Shown here piece after piece: positions 24,489 to 33,604 of a DNA stretch of 53,070 bases. Below the pieces are notes generated by a model, which was not told where the DNA came from, made no database searches, and saw nothing but the letters and a program-made list of their open reading frames with translations. Source of the DNA: Methanoregula sp. (GTDB taxonomy: Archaea > Halobacteriota > Methanomicrobia > Methanomicrobiales > Methanospirillaceae); contig NZ_PMZU01000021.1 of the NCBI RefSeq assembly GCF_003170075.1, forward strand, positions 2,804-55,873. The letters are read 5' to 3'. A program made the position numbers and the translations under genes. Within the stretch, counting starts at the first letter, position 1; every line of letters starts with the position of its first letter.

Positions 24489-25751
24489 ATGAAGGAAAAT
24501 ATCCGCAGGCTGGTTCTTTTTGCAGTGATCGTGGGAACCGGTTCTGTAATGATCTTTGTGAATGTCCCGCTTATCGTGCTGCTACCCCTGATCATTGCGA
24601 TAGGTTTTCTCCTGCTGGTACTCCTCGGCTCGATCACGATTATAGAGATTAAAAATGCAGTTTCGAAACTGGCCTTGAAGAACCTGCGTCAGCAGCCATT
24701 CCTCAAAAAACTCGATTCCATAAAATTTTTCGAAAAGAAGACCACCCAAAAAAAAGATATCGGGGAGAAAAAGGGAGAGAAAAAAGCCCCGGCAAAACCG
24801 GCAGAGAAAACCAACGGGATCCGGTATCATCTCTCGTTACTGGGATCATCGGTCACCTCTTTTGGGAAGATCCTCACAGAGCGCAAAAAACCCGCCAAAA
24901 AACCCGACGAGATCAACAAACTGCTGGAACATACGATAACAGAAAAAGTCAGCAGGGTATCCGCACTTGACAGGGCCGCAGCAGCACCCTCAGCGTCCGG
25001 ATCAAAGCAGAGTGGTGCCAGCGGAGCAAGACCAGCGGAGAACAGGATGGAATCCGACCCGTTCCTGAAACTCTCGGGAGAGGAACTGGAAACCGGCCTG
25101 CTGGATGAGCTGCTGGATGAACAGGAACCGGCAGCAGAACCACACCCGGTGGGTCAAGCACATGCCGGGACAGACCCCGCCCTTTCCATGACGGCCCTGG
25201 AAATGCCAGTTCTGCCGGACGAGACTGCCGTTGATGCCGAAGCGATTCTCATAGCGAATGCAGATACCGGGTTCGAAGAACTTACAGATCTTGACGGTGT
25301 GGACGCGGTCGATGAAACACTGGGATATCTGGACAGCATAGACCTGGACGATATCAATCTGCTGGATGACAGAGGTATGCTGGAACCGACACCGCAGGCC
25401 CCTGTGTCGCAGGCTGGCGATCCGATGCAGGTATCAGATGGTTTTATTCCGGCGACCCCCTTCACTCCTGCCGGGGGATCAGGAAGCAATAGAGGTGACA
25501 ATCAGGGAGATCTATCTTTATTTGTTGCAGGCGGCGCCGCCCCGGGCGTTGATGATGATATGCTCAGCTCGCTTGCCACCGAGATCAAACATGTGAAAAA
25601 AGAGAAGGATGTCAGCCTGCTCCGTGAATTAAAAGATTTCAAGGCACCTGCGACAGATATCGAAAAGGAGCTTTCAGAAGTGTCGGAGCAGCTCTCCGCT
25701 GCAGGCAAAGGGGCAAAGAAGAAAATCCCGTCCCCACAGGGAATAAAATAA
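24489..25751 (+). CDS. Hypothetical membrane protein following arlJ
   Basis: About 420 residues. Two adjacent helices at the N-terminus (LVLFAVIVGTGSVMIFVNVP and LIVLLPLIIAIGFLLLVLLG) are followed by a strongly basic region rich in Lys (60-150), then an acidic, probably disordered part with Asp-rich stretches such as ETLGYLDSIDLDDINLLDD, and a final helix with heptad-like spacing. The gene overlaps arlJ, so it should be co-expressed with the motor. It matches no archaellum protein I know. The start is GTG 24480 or ATG 24489. Confidence 0.7.
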   Translation: MKENIRRLVLFAVIVGTGSVMIFVNVPLIVLLPLIIAIGFLLLVLLGSITIIEIKNAVSKLALKNLRQQPFLKKLDSIKFFEKKTTQKKDIGEKKGEKKAPAKPAEKTNGIRYHLSLLGSSVTSFGKILTERKKPAKKPDEINKLLEHTITEKVSRVSALDRAAAAPSASGSKQSGASGARPAENRMESDPFLKLSGEELETGLLDELLDEQEPAAEPHPVGQAHAGTDPALSMTALEMPVLPDETAVDAEAILIANADTGFEELTDLDGVDAVDETLGYLDSIDLDDINLLDDRGMLEPTPQAPVSQAGDPMQVSDGFIPATPFTPAGGSGSNRGDNQGDLSLFVAGGAAPGVDDDMLSSLATEIKHVKKEKDVSLLRELKDFKAPATDIEKELSEVSEQLSAAGKGAKKKIPSPQGIK

Positions 25752-25804
25752 ACCTGTGCAGCAGCATGGCAATCCGAAAACGTTGTTATATGAGAACCCG
25801 GGAA

Positions 25805-27577
25805 TTATTCGTCATCTGCGGCGTAGTAGTAATATTCGCCACGGCTCTTCTGTTCCCGGTCAAGGAATGAGTCAGGTTTGTTGATCCGGGGCCGGCCCGT
25901 CTGGTCGCGACGGAATGTAACGTCAAGCGTCTTTAAAAACCGGTTCATGCCGTCCCGCATGGCAAAGGGACCGGCCGCAGTTCCCTCAACACCAGGCTCG
26001 CCTTCAAAGACGAGGATCCGTTCGCTGATCATATCGATGAGATAGATATCATGATCGATGACGAGGATCGCTACCGCTTTTCCTTCTGCATGGTGCTTGA
26101 TGAGCCGGGTCACCTTCACGCGCTGCTCGACGTCAAGATGGGCGCTTGGCTCGTCGAGGATATAGAGATCCGCATCGCGTGAGAGGCAGGCGGCGATCGC
26201 CACACGCTGTAACTCTCCCCCGCTTAAGGTATCGACCGGTGACTGGAGAAGGGTCTGGAGTGAGAGGGGGTCGAGGATTTCATGCTGGTAGTACGAGGTG
26301 TCAAATTTGCTGGTGCACTTACGGAGGTACAGCTCGACAGAATCCGACGTATCCGACTTGATGTACTGCGGCTTGTAGGAGATCCGGAGCTTGACATCCA
26401 GGCTGCCGGTATCGGGTTTCTCAACACCTGCAAGCAGCTTCGCAAAGGTACTCTTCCCCATGCCGTTTGCCCCGATAACGCCAAGTACTTCCCCGGCTTT
26501 TATTGTTCCTCCCGAGATCGTGAGCCGGAAGGTATCGTACTTCTTGGTGAGAGCAGGAATCTCCACCAGATCCTCCCTTTTCGAGCCCTTCTCGTGCGCC
26601 CGCTTCTCAAAGACTACTTGTGAGTCCCGGAACCGTACGTTCTCTTCAGCGAGATATCCTTCAAGATACTGGTTGATACCAACCCGGACGCCTTTTGGCC
26701 GGGTGACGACACCAAAGACCGCAGGCTTGCCATACCCTACGTGCACCGTATCGGCAAGCATGTCGAGGATGGCAAGATCGTGTTCGACAATCACGACCGG
26801 GTGTTCCTTCGCCAGTTCGCGGATCAGTTTGGCCGCCGAAATGCGCTGGTAGATGTCCAGAAACGGCGTGATCTCATCCAAGAAATAGAGGTCGGCGTTA
26901 CGGGCGAGACAGGCGGCAATTGCCACACGCTGCAGTTCTCCCCCGCTCAGCGTGCTGACATGGTGGTCGAGGATTGCGTCAAGTTTGAGCACGGGGATGA
27001 GTTCTGCAAGTTTGCCCCGCTCGTCCGTGGTCTTAAGCAGCTCGCGGATCGTCCCGGTATAAACTTTTGGGATGAAGTCGATATACTGCGGCTTGACTGC
27101 GATCTTCTTACTCTTTTTTGAAACGGTCTGGAGGTAGTCGAAAAGCTCGGTCCCGGCGTAGCGTTTCAGGATCTCTTCCCACGCAACTTCGTTATCGAAA
27201 TTCCCGAGATTCGGGCGGAGTTGCCCGGAGAGGATCTTTACCGCAGTGCTTTTCCCGATACCGTTTGCGCCGAGGATACCGGTAACTTTTCCCTGTACCG
27301 GGATGGGAAGCCCATAGAGTGCAAAACCGTTCTTCCCGTACCGGTGGGTGGGGTGCTCGAGTTCTTCAGGCAGGCTTACGATATCGATGGCGTCGAACGG
27401 GCATTTCTTGATACAGATGCCGCACCCGACACAGAGTTCCTCTGATATGACAGCCTTGCCATCCTCACCAATGACAACGGTCTCGTCACCGGTCCGTACC
27501 CGGGGGCAGTAGAGGATACACTCGGTTCCGCACTTCTTCGCGTGGCAGCGATCCTTATGGACAATGGCGATTCTCAT
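25805..27577 (-). CDS. ABCE1/Rli1 ribosome recycling factor
   Basis: ABCE1 splits ribosomes after termination and after rescue by pelota. The 590-residue protein has two N-terminal 4Fe-4S clusters (KDRCHAKKCGTECILYCPR and LCVGCGICIKKCPFDAIDI). Two ATPase domains follow: GANGIGKST and LSGGELQRVAIAACL in the first, GANGMGKST and LSGGELQRVAIAACL in the second, with Walker B YFLDEITPFLD and YILDEPSAHLD. Architecture and length are standard. It lies on the opposite strand from RqcH and pelota, with the EMC6-like gene 21 bases upstream in the same direction. Confidence 0.96.
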   Translation of the reverse strand: MRIAIVHKDRCHAKKCGTECILYCPRVRTGDETVVIGEDGKAVISEELCVGCGICIKKCPFDAIDIVSLPEELEHPTHRYGKNGFALYGLPIPVQGKVTGILGANGIGKSTAVKILSGQLRPNLGNFDNEVAWEEILKRYAGTELFDYLQTVSKKSKKIAVKPQYIDFIPKVYTGTIRELLKTTDERGKLAELIPVLKLDAILDHHVSTLSGGELQRVAIAACLARNADLYFLDEITPFLDIYQRISAAKLIRELAKEHPVVIVEHDLAILDMLADTVHVGYGKPAVFGVVTRPKGVRVGINQYLEGYLAEENVRFRDSQVVFEKRAHEKGSKREDLVEIPALTKKYDTFRLTISGGTIKAGEVLGVIGANGMGKSTFAKLLAGVEKPDTGSLDVKLRISYKPQYIKSDTSDSVELYLRKCTSKFDTSYYQHEILDPLSLQTLLQSPVDTLSGGELQRVAIAACLSRDADLYILDEPSAHLDVEQRVKVTRLIKHHAEGKAVAILVIDHDIYLIDMISERILVFEGEPGVEGTAAGPFAMRDGMNRFLKTLDVTFRRDQTGRPRINKPDSFLDREQKSRGEYYYYAADDE

Positions 27578-27598
27578 GGCGATCAGAAAGAGATGGGA

Positions 27599-28201
27599 TC
27601 AGAACGGGATAGCCGAAAAGACGGTGATATAATCGTTCTTCGTTATCGTATTGGTTCCCTCGGCATTTGCGGTCGTGAGGTTCACCGTGAAGTTTCCCGC
27701 AGATGCGTATGTCTTTTCCGGGTCCTTTACCGTTGAAAACGTGCCGTCGCCAAAACTCCAGTTCCACGAAGTCGGGGTGTTTGTGCTGGTGTCGCTGAAA
27801 GCAACTGTGAGCGGGGTAGTGCCGGAACTAACGTTTGAGGAGAAACCGGCGACCGGTACCGTGGTTGAAAGCAGGATAGTCCATGTCATGAACCAGAATG
27901 CAAACGTCATGAAACCCTGGTAGAACCAGTCCTTTGCACCCAGTTTCGAGGATTGATGCATGAGTATGAAAATATGCCGCTGGACAACTACCCCGGCAAG
28001 CATCAGCATGAAGGCAAGAAGCCCGATATCGCTTTTTACCGTAATCTGCAGGTAATACGACAGGATCCCGACAAAGATACCCATCAAGCAGGCAGTAACC
28101 GTCCGCTTGATCCTCTCGATGTGTTCAGCCTGCTTTTCCAGTTTGGTCTTCTGTTTCCGGGAAAGGGCTGGCTGCTCTTCCACATGTACGTCTTCGGTCA
28201 T
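27599..28201 (-). CDS. EMC6-like membrane protein fused to a PKD domain
   Basis: 200 residues. The N-terminal 115 have a basic cytosolic segment EHIERIKRTVTACLMGIFVG and three hydrophobic helices including LLAFMLMLAGVVVQRHIFIL, the pattern of archaeal EMC6 homologues, which belong to the membrane-protein insertase complex family. Residues 118-200 form a PKD domain with WNWSFGDGTFSTVKDPEKTY and FTVNLTTANAEG. The PKD part would lie outside the cell. It is directly upstream of ABCE1 and divergent from RqcH, so it may be a co-translational membrane factor (inference). Confidence 0.72.
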   Translation of the reverse strand: MTEDVHVEEQPALSRKQKTKLEKQAEHIERIKRTVTACLMGIFVGILSYYLQITVKSDIGLLAFMLMLAGVVVQRHIFILMHQSSKLGAKDWFYQGFMTFAFWFMTWTILLSTTVPVAGFSSNVSSGTTPLTVAFSDTSTNTPTSWNWSFGDGTFSTVKDPEKTYASAGNFTVNLTTANAEGTNTITKNDYITVFSAIPF

Positions 28202-28262
28202 CCGTCACCACCCAGTAGTCTTATTTTTTAGTGCGCAAGCCATATGTAAGTTGGTATAATCC

Positions 28263-30167
28263 ATGGCGACTGCACAGGGTATGAGCGGGATCGATGTGAG
28301 GGCAGTGACACATGAGCTCTGCGCCAGGCTGCCGCTCTGGATCGACAAGATCTACCAGTTCGAAACCCGCACTCTCGGAATCCGTTTAAACGGCGAGAAC
28401 CATGCGAAGTACCAGCTACTTATCGAGGCCGGCCGGCGGGTGCACCTGGTGAAAAATTTTCCTGCCCCTCCCAAAAACCCGCCGCAGTTTGCCATGCTCC
28501 TGCGTAAATATCTCTCCGGTGGCAAGGTACTTGCGATCCGGCAGCACGGGTTAGAGCGGATACTTATTTTCGATATCGGGAAAGGGCCTCTAACCTACCG
28601 GCTCATCATCGAACTTTTCGATGAGGGAAACGTGATCCTCACTGACGAATCCTACCGGATCATAAAACCGCTCCGCCACCACCGGTTCAAGGACCGGGAC
28701 GTCGTACCCGATGCCATCTACACGATGAGCGGCACTGATCCGACCGGTTCTTTAGAAAACCTTGCGGCCACTCTAGCCGGTGATGGCCGGGATCTCGTGC
28801 GTGCCCTTGCAATTGCCGGGATGCTCGGGGGTACGTACGCGGAGTACGTATGCAGGACTGCCGGTATCGATAAATCCACACCTGCCTCAAACGCCGATCC
28901 CAAGGCTGTGTATGCCGCAATCCGGGCACTCTTCGATCTGGTGCAGCACACTGGCCGACCGGTGGTTTCTGCCACAAGCTGCGAGCCGGTCGTACTTGCC
29001 ACAGGAGCCGAAAGCATACCGGACGACAAAAACCAGTTTGCCGGTTTTTCCGAGGCGCTTGAAGCATTCTACCCGATGACAAAGGCCGAGAAAGTCCGGG
29101 TCGCTTCAAAACCAAAACTTTCACAGGAGGAACGGATTCATAAGTACCAGGAAACAGCAATAAAAAAATTCGACGAAAAGATCAAAAAGACCCAGGAGAT
29201 TGTGGCCGCGATTTACGAGAACTACCAGTTCGTTGCGCAGGTCATTTCCTCGCTTGATGCCGCAAGCAAGCGCCTCTCGTGGCAGGAGATCGAGCACCAC
29301 CTCTGCGATACTTCCACGGCAGACGCAAAACGGATCGTGGCTTTCTATCCTGATGAGGCGGCAGTCGAGATCGATATTGGAAAGAAGATGAAGATCTTCG
29401 TCCATGACAGTGTCGAGCAGAATGCGGGCCGGTACTACGATGTCATAAAAAAATTCAGGAAGAAAAAAGAAGGCGCTCTTGCGGCAATGAAAACCGTCAA
29501 GCCGAAGAAAAAAATTATCCGGCATGATATTATACCCATGAAAAAACTCTGGTACCACCGGTTCCGGTGGTTTGTAACCAGTGACGGTATTGTCGTCCTG
29601 GGCGGCCGGGACGCATCGCAGAACGAGGAACTGGTCAAAAAGTACATGACCGGGGGCGATCTCTTCGTGCATGCGGATGTGCACGGGGCAAGTGTCGTGA
29701 TCGTAAAGGGCAAAACGGAGAAGATGGATGAGGTGGCACAGTTTGCCGCATCGTACTCCGGCGCATGGAGGAGCGGGCATTTTTCCGCCGATGTGTACAG
29801 CGCACAGCCAAACCAGGTCAGCAAGACCCCGCAGGCCGGTGAGTTTATCACCCGGGGCTCGTTTATCGTCCGGGGTGAGCGCACCTATTACCGCAACGTA
29901 TCTCTCGCGGTGGGTATCGGCCTTGTGCTGGAACCGCAGGCAGCCGTGATCGGCGGCCCCCCAGCAGTGATCCGGTCGCGGACAAAGGCATTCGCCGAGT
30001 TAAAACCCGGCCAGTACGAGCCGAACGATGTGGCAAAAAAGGTGTTGCGCCTCCTGAAGCAGAGTATTAGCCCCGATGAGGAAAAACTGCTCAAGGGAAT
30101 CTTAAACACCGAAACCGTGGCGGCTTTTGTTCCGCCCGGTGGTTCTGATATTTCGGGGACGCCATGA
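28263..30167 (+). CDS. rqcH: Ribosome quality control protein RqcH (NEMF/Rqc2/FbpA family)
   Basis: The 634-residue protein binds obstructed large ribosomal subunits and, in bacteria, recruits tRNA-Ala to add alanine tails to stalled chains. It has the NFACT-N domain from residue 10 (LPLWIDKIYQFETRTLGIRL), a central coiled-coil region (about 275-370), and the NFACT-R domain (WFVTSDGIVVLGGRDASQNE onward). The ending is charged. It overlaps pelota by four bases (ATGA), so stall rescue and quality control are made together. Confidence 0.94.
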   Translation: MATAQGMSGIDVRAVTHELCARLPLWIDKIYQFETRTLGIRLNGENHAKYQLLIEAGRRVHLVKNFPAPPKNPPQFAMLLRKYLSGGKVLAIRQHGLERILIFDIGKGPLTYRLIIELFDEGNVILTDESYRIIKPLRHHRFKDRDVVPDAIYTMSGTDPTGSLENLAATLAGDGRDLVRALAIAGMLGGTYAEYVCRTAGIDKSTPASNADPKAVYAAIRALFDLVQHTGRPVVSATSCEPVVLATGAESIPDDKNQFAGFSEALEAFYPMTKAEKVRVASKPKLSQEERIHKYQETAIKKFDEKIKKTQEIVAAIYENYQFVAQVISSLDAASKRLSWQEIEHHLCDTSTADAKRIVAFYPDEAAVEIDIGKKMKIFVHDSVEQNAGRYYDVIKKFRKKKEGALAAMKTVKPKKKIIRHDIIPMKKLWYHRFRWFVTSDGIVVLGGRDASQNEELVKKYMTGGDLFVHADVHGASVVIVKGKTEKMDEVAQFAASYSGAWRSGHFSADVYSAQPNQVSKTPQAGEFITRGSFIVRGERTYYRNVSLAVGIGLVLEPQAAVIGGPPAVIRSRTKAFAELKPGQYEPNDVAKKVLRLLKQSISPDEEKLLKGILNTETVAAFVPPGGSDISGTP

Positions 30168-31192
30168 AAGCGGAGTACTGTGAACTCAGGGATAATGCAG
30201 GCGAAATACGACTCCTCCCGGAGAGTATTGACGATCTCTGGCACCTCCAGCACCTGGTAGCTCCCGGGGATCTGGTATTTGCAACGACGTTTCGGAGCGT
30301 CGAATCCGCGACCGACAAGATCCGGCCGGAGAAAGTCGAGAAACGGCCGGTCCGGCTGGGGGTCCGTGCGGAAAAAGTGGAATTCTCCGAGCATGGGGTA
30401 CGTCTTCGGATCACGGGGATCATCGAGTACGGCGTTGACACCGGTGCATACCACACGATCAATGTCGAGACCGGCTACGAGATTTCCGTTATCCGCCAGT
30501 GGCGGCCGATGGATTTCGAACGGATTTCCCGGGCAGTAAAAGCCTCGGTCTTTGGCGTAATCCACATTTTGACGATCGAGGAGGGAGAGGCTGAACTCTT
30601 CCGGCTCCGGCAGTACGGCCCCGAGAGCGCTATCACCATCACGGCAGGAAGCGGTAAGGGAGGGGAGACTGATACGCGGACCGGTTTTTTTGACGCCGTG
30701 CTCAAAACCATCGCGGAGATATCCGGGCCGCTCATCATTGCGGGACCCGGTTTTATCAAGGATGATTTTGTTAAATACGCCAAGAACAAAAACAGCCCTC
30801 CTGCCGAACGGGCGATTGTAGTGGAAACCCGTAGGATCGGGCGCGGCGCGGTGCAGGACGTGATCGGTGCGGGAACACTCGATAAACTGATCGGCGACAT
30901 CCAGCTCTCGCGCGAGGTAAAACTGATGGACGAGGTCCTTCTCCGTATCTCCCGGAACGGGGCGGTTGCCTATGGGAAAAAAGAGGTAGAGATCGCGATC
31001 GAGTACGGCGCAGTTGATGAAGTACTGCTTGCCGATACCCTGCTCAGGGACCGGACGATAGTTCCCTTAATCGAGAATGCCGAGCGGATGCAGGCCACAA
31101 TCGTGGTGCTCTCAACGGAATTTGAACCCGGGGAGCGTCTAAATGCGCTCGGCGGCATCGCGGCGCTGCTCAGGTATAAACTAGCCTCATGA
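30164..31192 (+). CDS. pelA: Pelota (Dom34-like) ribosome rescue factor
   Basis: The 342-residue archaeal pelota enters the empty A site of stalled ribosomes and, with aEF1A and ABCE1, releases them. The N-terminal Lsm-like domain ends near 130 (EKVEFSEHGVRLRITGIIEY), the central eRF1-like domain covers about 131-260 (PLIIAGPGFIKDDFVKYAKN), and the C-terminal domain has GGIAALLRYKL. It lacks the eRF1 GGQ and NIKS motifs, as expected. It is the second gene of an rqcH-pelA operon. Confidence 0.96.
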   Translation: MKAEYCELRDNAGEIRLLPESIDDLWHLQHLVAPGDLVFATTFRSVESATDKIRPEKVEKRPVRLGVRAEKVEFSEHGVRLRITGIIEYGVDTGAYHTINVETGYEISVIRQWRPMDFERISRAVKASVFGVIHILTIEEGEAELFRLRQYGPESAITITAGSGKGGETDTRTGFFDAVLKTIAEISGPLIIAGPGFIKDDFVKYAKNKNSPPAERAIVVETRRIGRGAVQDVIGAGTLDKLIGDIQLSREVKLMDEVLLRISRNGAVAYGKKEVEIAIEYGAVDEVLLADTLLRDRTIVPLIENAERMQATIVVLSTEFEPGERLNALGGIAALLRYKLAS

Positions 31193-31329
31193 CGTGCACG
31201 GAAGATGGAAGCGCACAATCTGCCCGTGCCGAAATAGAGTGCGAAAATGATCCCCGGATGGATGTATGCATAAATCAAAGAGCAATTGCCTAAAAAAATT
31301 AAATATACTGTTCTGCAGCTTTTTCCTTA

Positions 31330-31365
31330 ACTGATGGTGGATGCAGGAGATACTGTACCATCAGT
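31330..31365. repeat. Bulged hairpin between convergent genes
   Basis: ACTGATGGT (31330-31338) and ACCATCAGT (31357-31365) form a perfect 9-bp stem. GCAG/CTGT can pair within it, leaving a one-sided bulge GGAT and the loop GAGATA. It sits between the 3' ends of pelota and the TIG lipoprotein and may protect or terminate one or both transcripts. Confidence 0.45.
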
Positions 31366-31436
31366 ATCCCATTGCAATATGACCTTTTGCTTCTTCCCAA
31401 AGGGAATATTGATCGTTCATGCTCTCCTGTGGTTAT

Positions 31437-32192
31437 TCAGCTGTCCGTCGTCTTTTCATGTACCGTAAATTCATTTGCGTAACTTACTGACTGGTTATTC
31501 GGGTTCGTGATTACGATAGTCCATGGTAACCCGGCCGATGTCGTGTTGGGGATTGAAAATGTGGCTTCGATCTGGGTTGCCGTGTCCCACGTGACTGATG
31601 TTGCCACAATACTTGCCGAACCTGTTTGCGTCAACTTGACAGTTGGAGTGGAGACAAAACCCGCCCCGGTAATGATCGTGGTAAATGTATCCCCACTGTA
31701 CGCTGAATCGGGGCTCATATCCTTGAAGATGGGTGGGAAGGCGGCAGTCGTTGTCGTTGTCGCGACAGTGATGGTGGTCTGCGTGGTAACAACCGTGGTT
31801 GGCACCGGGGTTGGTGCCGCTGTGGGTATCGATGAAACGGTCACATGAGTGACTTTTACCGGGTACACTTTTTCCATAGTCGAGCGCGGTGACGATTCCG
31901 TGGCCGAGTCTGTACGGTATCCCCACGTTCCGTCAGTGTTTTTGTGGATATATGCCCGGGTGTACGATTCTGTCGAAGGATCGTAACTAATAATCAGCCA
32001 GGCGACGGTAGTGCTCGCGGATGAGCTCCATACAATATCCCCGGCCGTGTACAGCGGCGCAATCGTTGTCACGGTAGTGACCGTACCTGTGGTTGTTGCA
32101 GTCGAACCTGAACTGCTGGAACAGCCCATAATAGTCACGCACAGGACAAGAAAAATACTCAGGGTAATGAAAATTCTGGCGGAATTTTTCAT
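31437..32192 (-). CDS. Surface lipoprotein with IPT/TIG domain
   Basis: 251 residues. The signal ends at the lipobox VTIMGC, with the cysteine near residue 24, and is followed by a Thr-rich linker. A first beta-rich domain contains AGDIVWSSSASTTVAWLIIS and ESYTRAYIHKNTDGTWGYRT. After a second Thr linker, residues about 155-245 form an IPT/TIG immunoglobulin-like domain (MSPDSAYSGDTFTTIITGAG; GLPWTIVITNPNNQSVSYA). It is probably lipid-anchored on the cell surface and involved in binding or envelope structure. The partner is unknown. Confidence 0.75.
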   Translation of the reverse strand: MKNSARIFITLSIFLVLCVTIMGCSSSSGSTATTTGTVTTVTTIAPLYTAGDIVWSSSASTTVAWLIISYDPSTESYTRAYIHKNTDGTWGYRTDSATESSPRSTMEKVYPVKVTHVTVSSIPTAAPTPVPTTVVTTQTTITVATTTTTAAFPPIFKDMSPDSAYSGDTFTTIITGAGFVSTPTVKLTQTGSASIVATSVTWDTATQIEATFSIPNTTSAGLPWTIVITNPNNQSVSYANEFTVHEKTTDS

Positions 32193-32343
32193 ATACTACA
32201 GTTATGCTGCAGGATATTAAAAATTGTTTAACCGGCGATATAAATATCCGGGTCAGCCCGGTTCATCCTTAACAGCAACAGGATCCGGTGATCCGGCTTC
32301 CCTAAAAAATGTAAAAAAAGGATAATTTTTCTGATTTGTCGGA

Positions 32344-33021
32344 TTACGCTTCCTTCTTCTCCGGTTTCTTGTAGGTCTCGACAAGCGTGATCTCGGAGAT
32401 GCCGCTTACGAGCTCGAAACCTTCATGGATGATCCTTCCCCGCCACAGGAGCCAGCGCCGGTCATAGTTGATTCCGGGCGGGAGGGTGACCGTTGCCTTA
32501 CTGTCATCAAGGGCAACTTCCATATCCTTCCCGGCATAGAGCCGGATAAGTCCCTTGAGCTGTTCAAGCGGATCGGTTACAATCTCCTCGATCTTGTAAT
32601 GGTAGGTCAGCGTCTGGCCGGCGAGCGGTGCATTAAAATCGACGATCACCTTGGAGCCGATCACATCAACAACCACACCTTCTCCATGTTCCTCGACGTT
32701 AATCCGCATCCCGCGGGTCGGTTTGTCCTTGAACTTGTTCTTGGGGTATGACTGGACTTTTTTTAAGTCGCGCTCGCCAAATGCCTTCTCCGGCAGGACG
32801 GTCACATCGGCTTCGGTGCCGACATCCTTTCCGGCAAGTTCCTCGTCAAGGCCGATGATTACATGCTTCTGGCCGACACAGATGGTGACCGACCCGTAGA
32901 TGGCGGTCGTGCTGTGGATATCCGCGGCCTTTGCCGCATCTTCATCGGTGGTATCAAAGACCATGCCATTTGCGCTGCCGGTATAACTGAGTTTAACAAA
33001 ATCTCCTTCTTTTATTGCCAT
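32344..33021 (-). CDS. FKBP-type peptidyl-prolyl cis-trans isomerase (cytoplasmic, archaeal long type)
   Basis: The 225-residue protein has an N-terminal SlyD/FKBP domain with an inserted flap domain (EGDFVKLSYTGSANGMVFDT; ICVGQKHVIIGLDEELAGKD; the insert with VLPEKAFGERD and GMRINVEEHGEGVVVDVIGS; FNAPLAGQTLTYHYKIEEI) and a C-terminal alpha/beta extension (150-225) typical of archaeal long FKBPs. It catalyses proline isomerisation and acts as a folding helper. It has no signal peptide. It is divergent from the CYTH gene. Confidence 0.93.
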   Translation of the reverse strand: MAIKEGDFVKLSYTGSANGMVFDTTDEDAAKAADIHSTTAIYGSVTICVGQKHVIIGLDEELAGKDVGTEADVTVLPEKAFGERDLKKVQSYPKNKFKDKPTRGMRINVEEHGEGVVVDVIGSKVIVDFNAPLAGQTLTYHYKIEEIVTDPLEQLKGLIRLYAGKDMEVALDDSKATVTLPPGINYDRRWLLWRGRIIHEGFELVSGISEITLVETYKKPEKKEA

Positions 33022-33076
33022 ACATCACCTGACTATATTAAATCGCAACAGGGACAGATAAAAGTGTGGCACGACA

Positions 33077-33604
33077 ATGCTCGAAATAGAACTCAAAGTA
33101 CGGGTAGATTCCCTCGATCCCATACGGCAGAACCTTAAGGACCGGCACGCGGAGTTCAAGGGAAAACAGCACGAACACGATATCTACTACAACGCCCCGC
33201 ACCGTGACTTCGGTTCTACCGACGAGGCCCTGAGGGTACGGTACACGGATGGTCCTGCACTTGTTACCTACAAGGGAAAGAAACTCCGCGAGTACGGGCT
33301 CAAGGCACGCGAAGAGCTCAACACGGCCGTTGAATCCGGCGAAGTTTTCGAACAGATCCTCGACAGACTAGGGTTTACCAGAACCGCTGAAGTGAACAAG
33401 TGGCGGGAGAACTACCGGCTCGGCAATGCCTCGTTTGCGCTGGATCAGGTTGACGGTCTCGGGACCTTTGTCGAGATCGAGATCATGGCCGAAACCAACG
33501 GCGCAGATGCGACCGGACAAATCCAGAAGTTTGCAAAAGAGATGGGAATTTCCGGCGAGCCGATCCTCGCCTCCTATCTCGAACTGCTCCTTTCTACACG
33601 GTGA
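33077..33604 (+). CDS. CYTH-domain protein (class IV adenylate cyclase/CyaB family)
   Basis: The 175-residue protein starts with the family-defining motif MLEIELKVRV (E-x-E-x-K) and continues with Arg/Lys/Glu strands (DEALRVRY; LVTYKGKKL; EVNKWRENYRL; ALDQVDGLGTFVEIEIM) that line the triphosphate tunnel. Archaeal members resemble thiamine triphosphatase and AC-IV enzymes. Which triphosphate is used is unclear, and cAMP production is unproven in such archaea. It is convergent with the phosphoesterase gene, the two overlapping by 11 bases. Confidence 0.9.
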   Translation: MLEIELKVRVDSLDPIRQNLKDRHAEFKGKQHEHDIYYNAPHRDFGSTDEALRVRYTDGPALVTYKGKKLREYGLKAREELNTAVESGEVFEQILDRLGFTRTAEVNKWRENYRLGNASFALDQVDGLGTFVEIEIMAETNGADATGQIQKFAKEMGISGEPILASYLELLLSTR

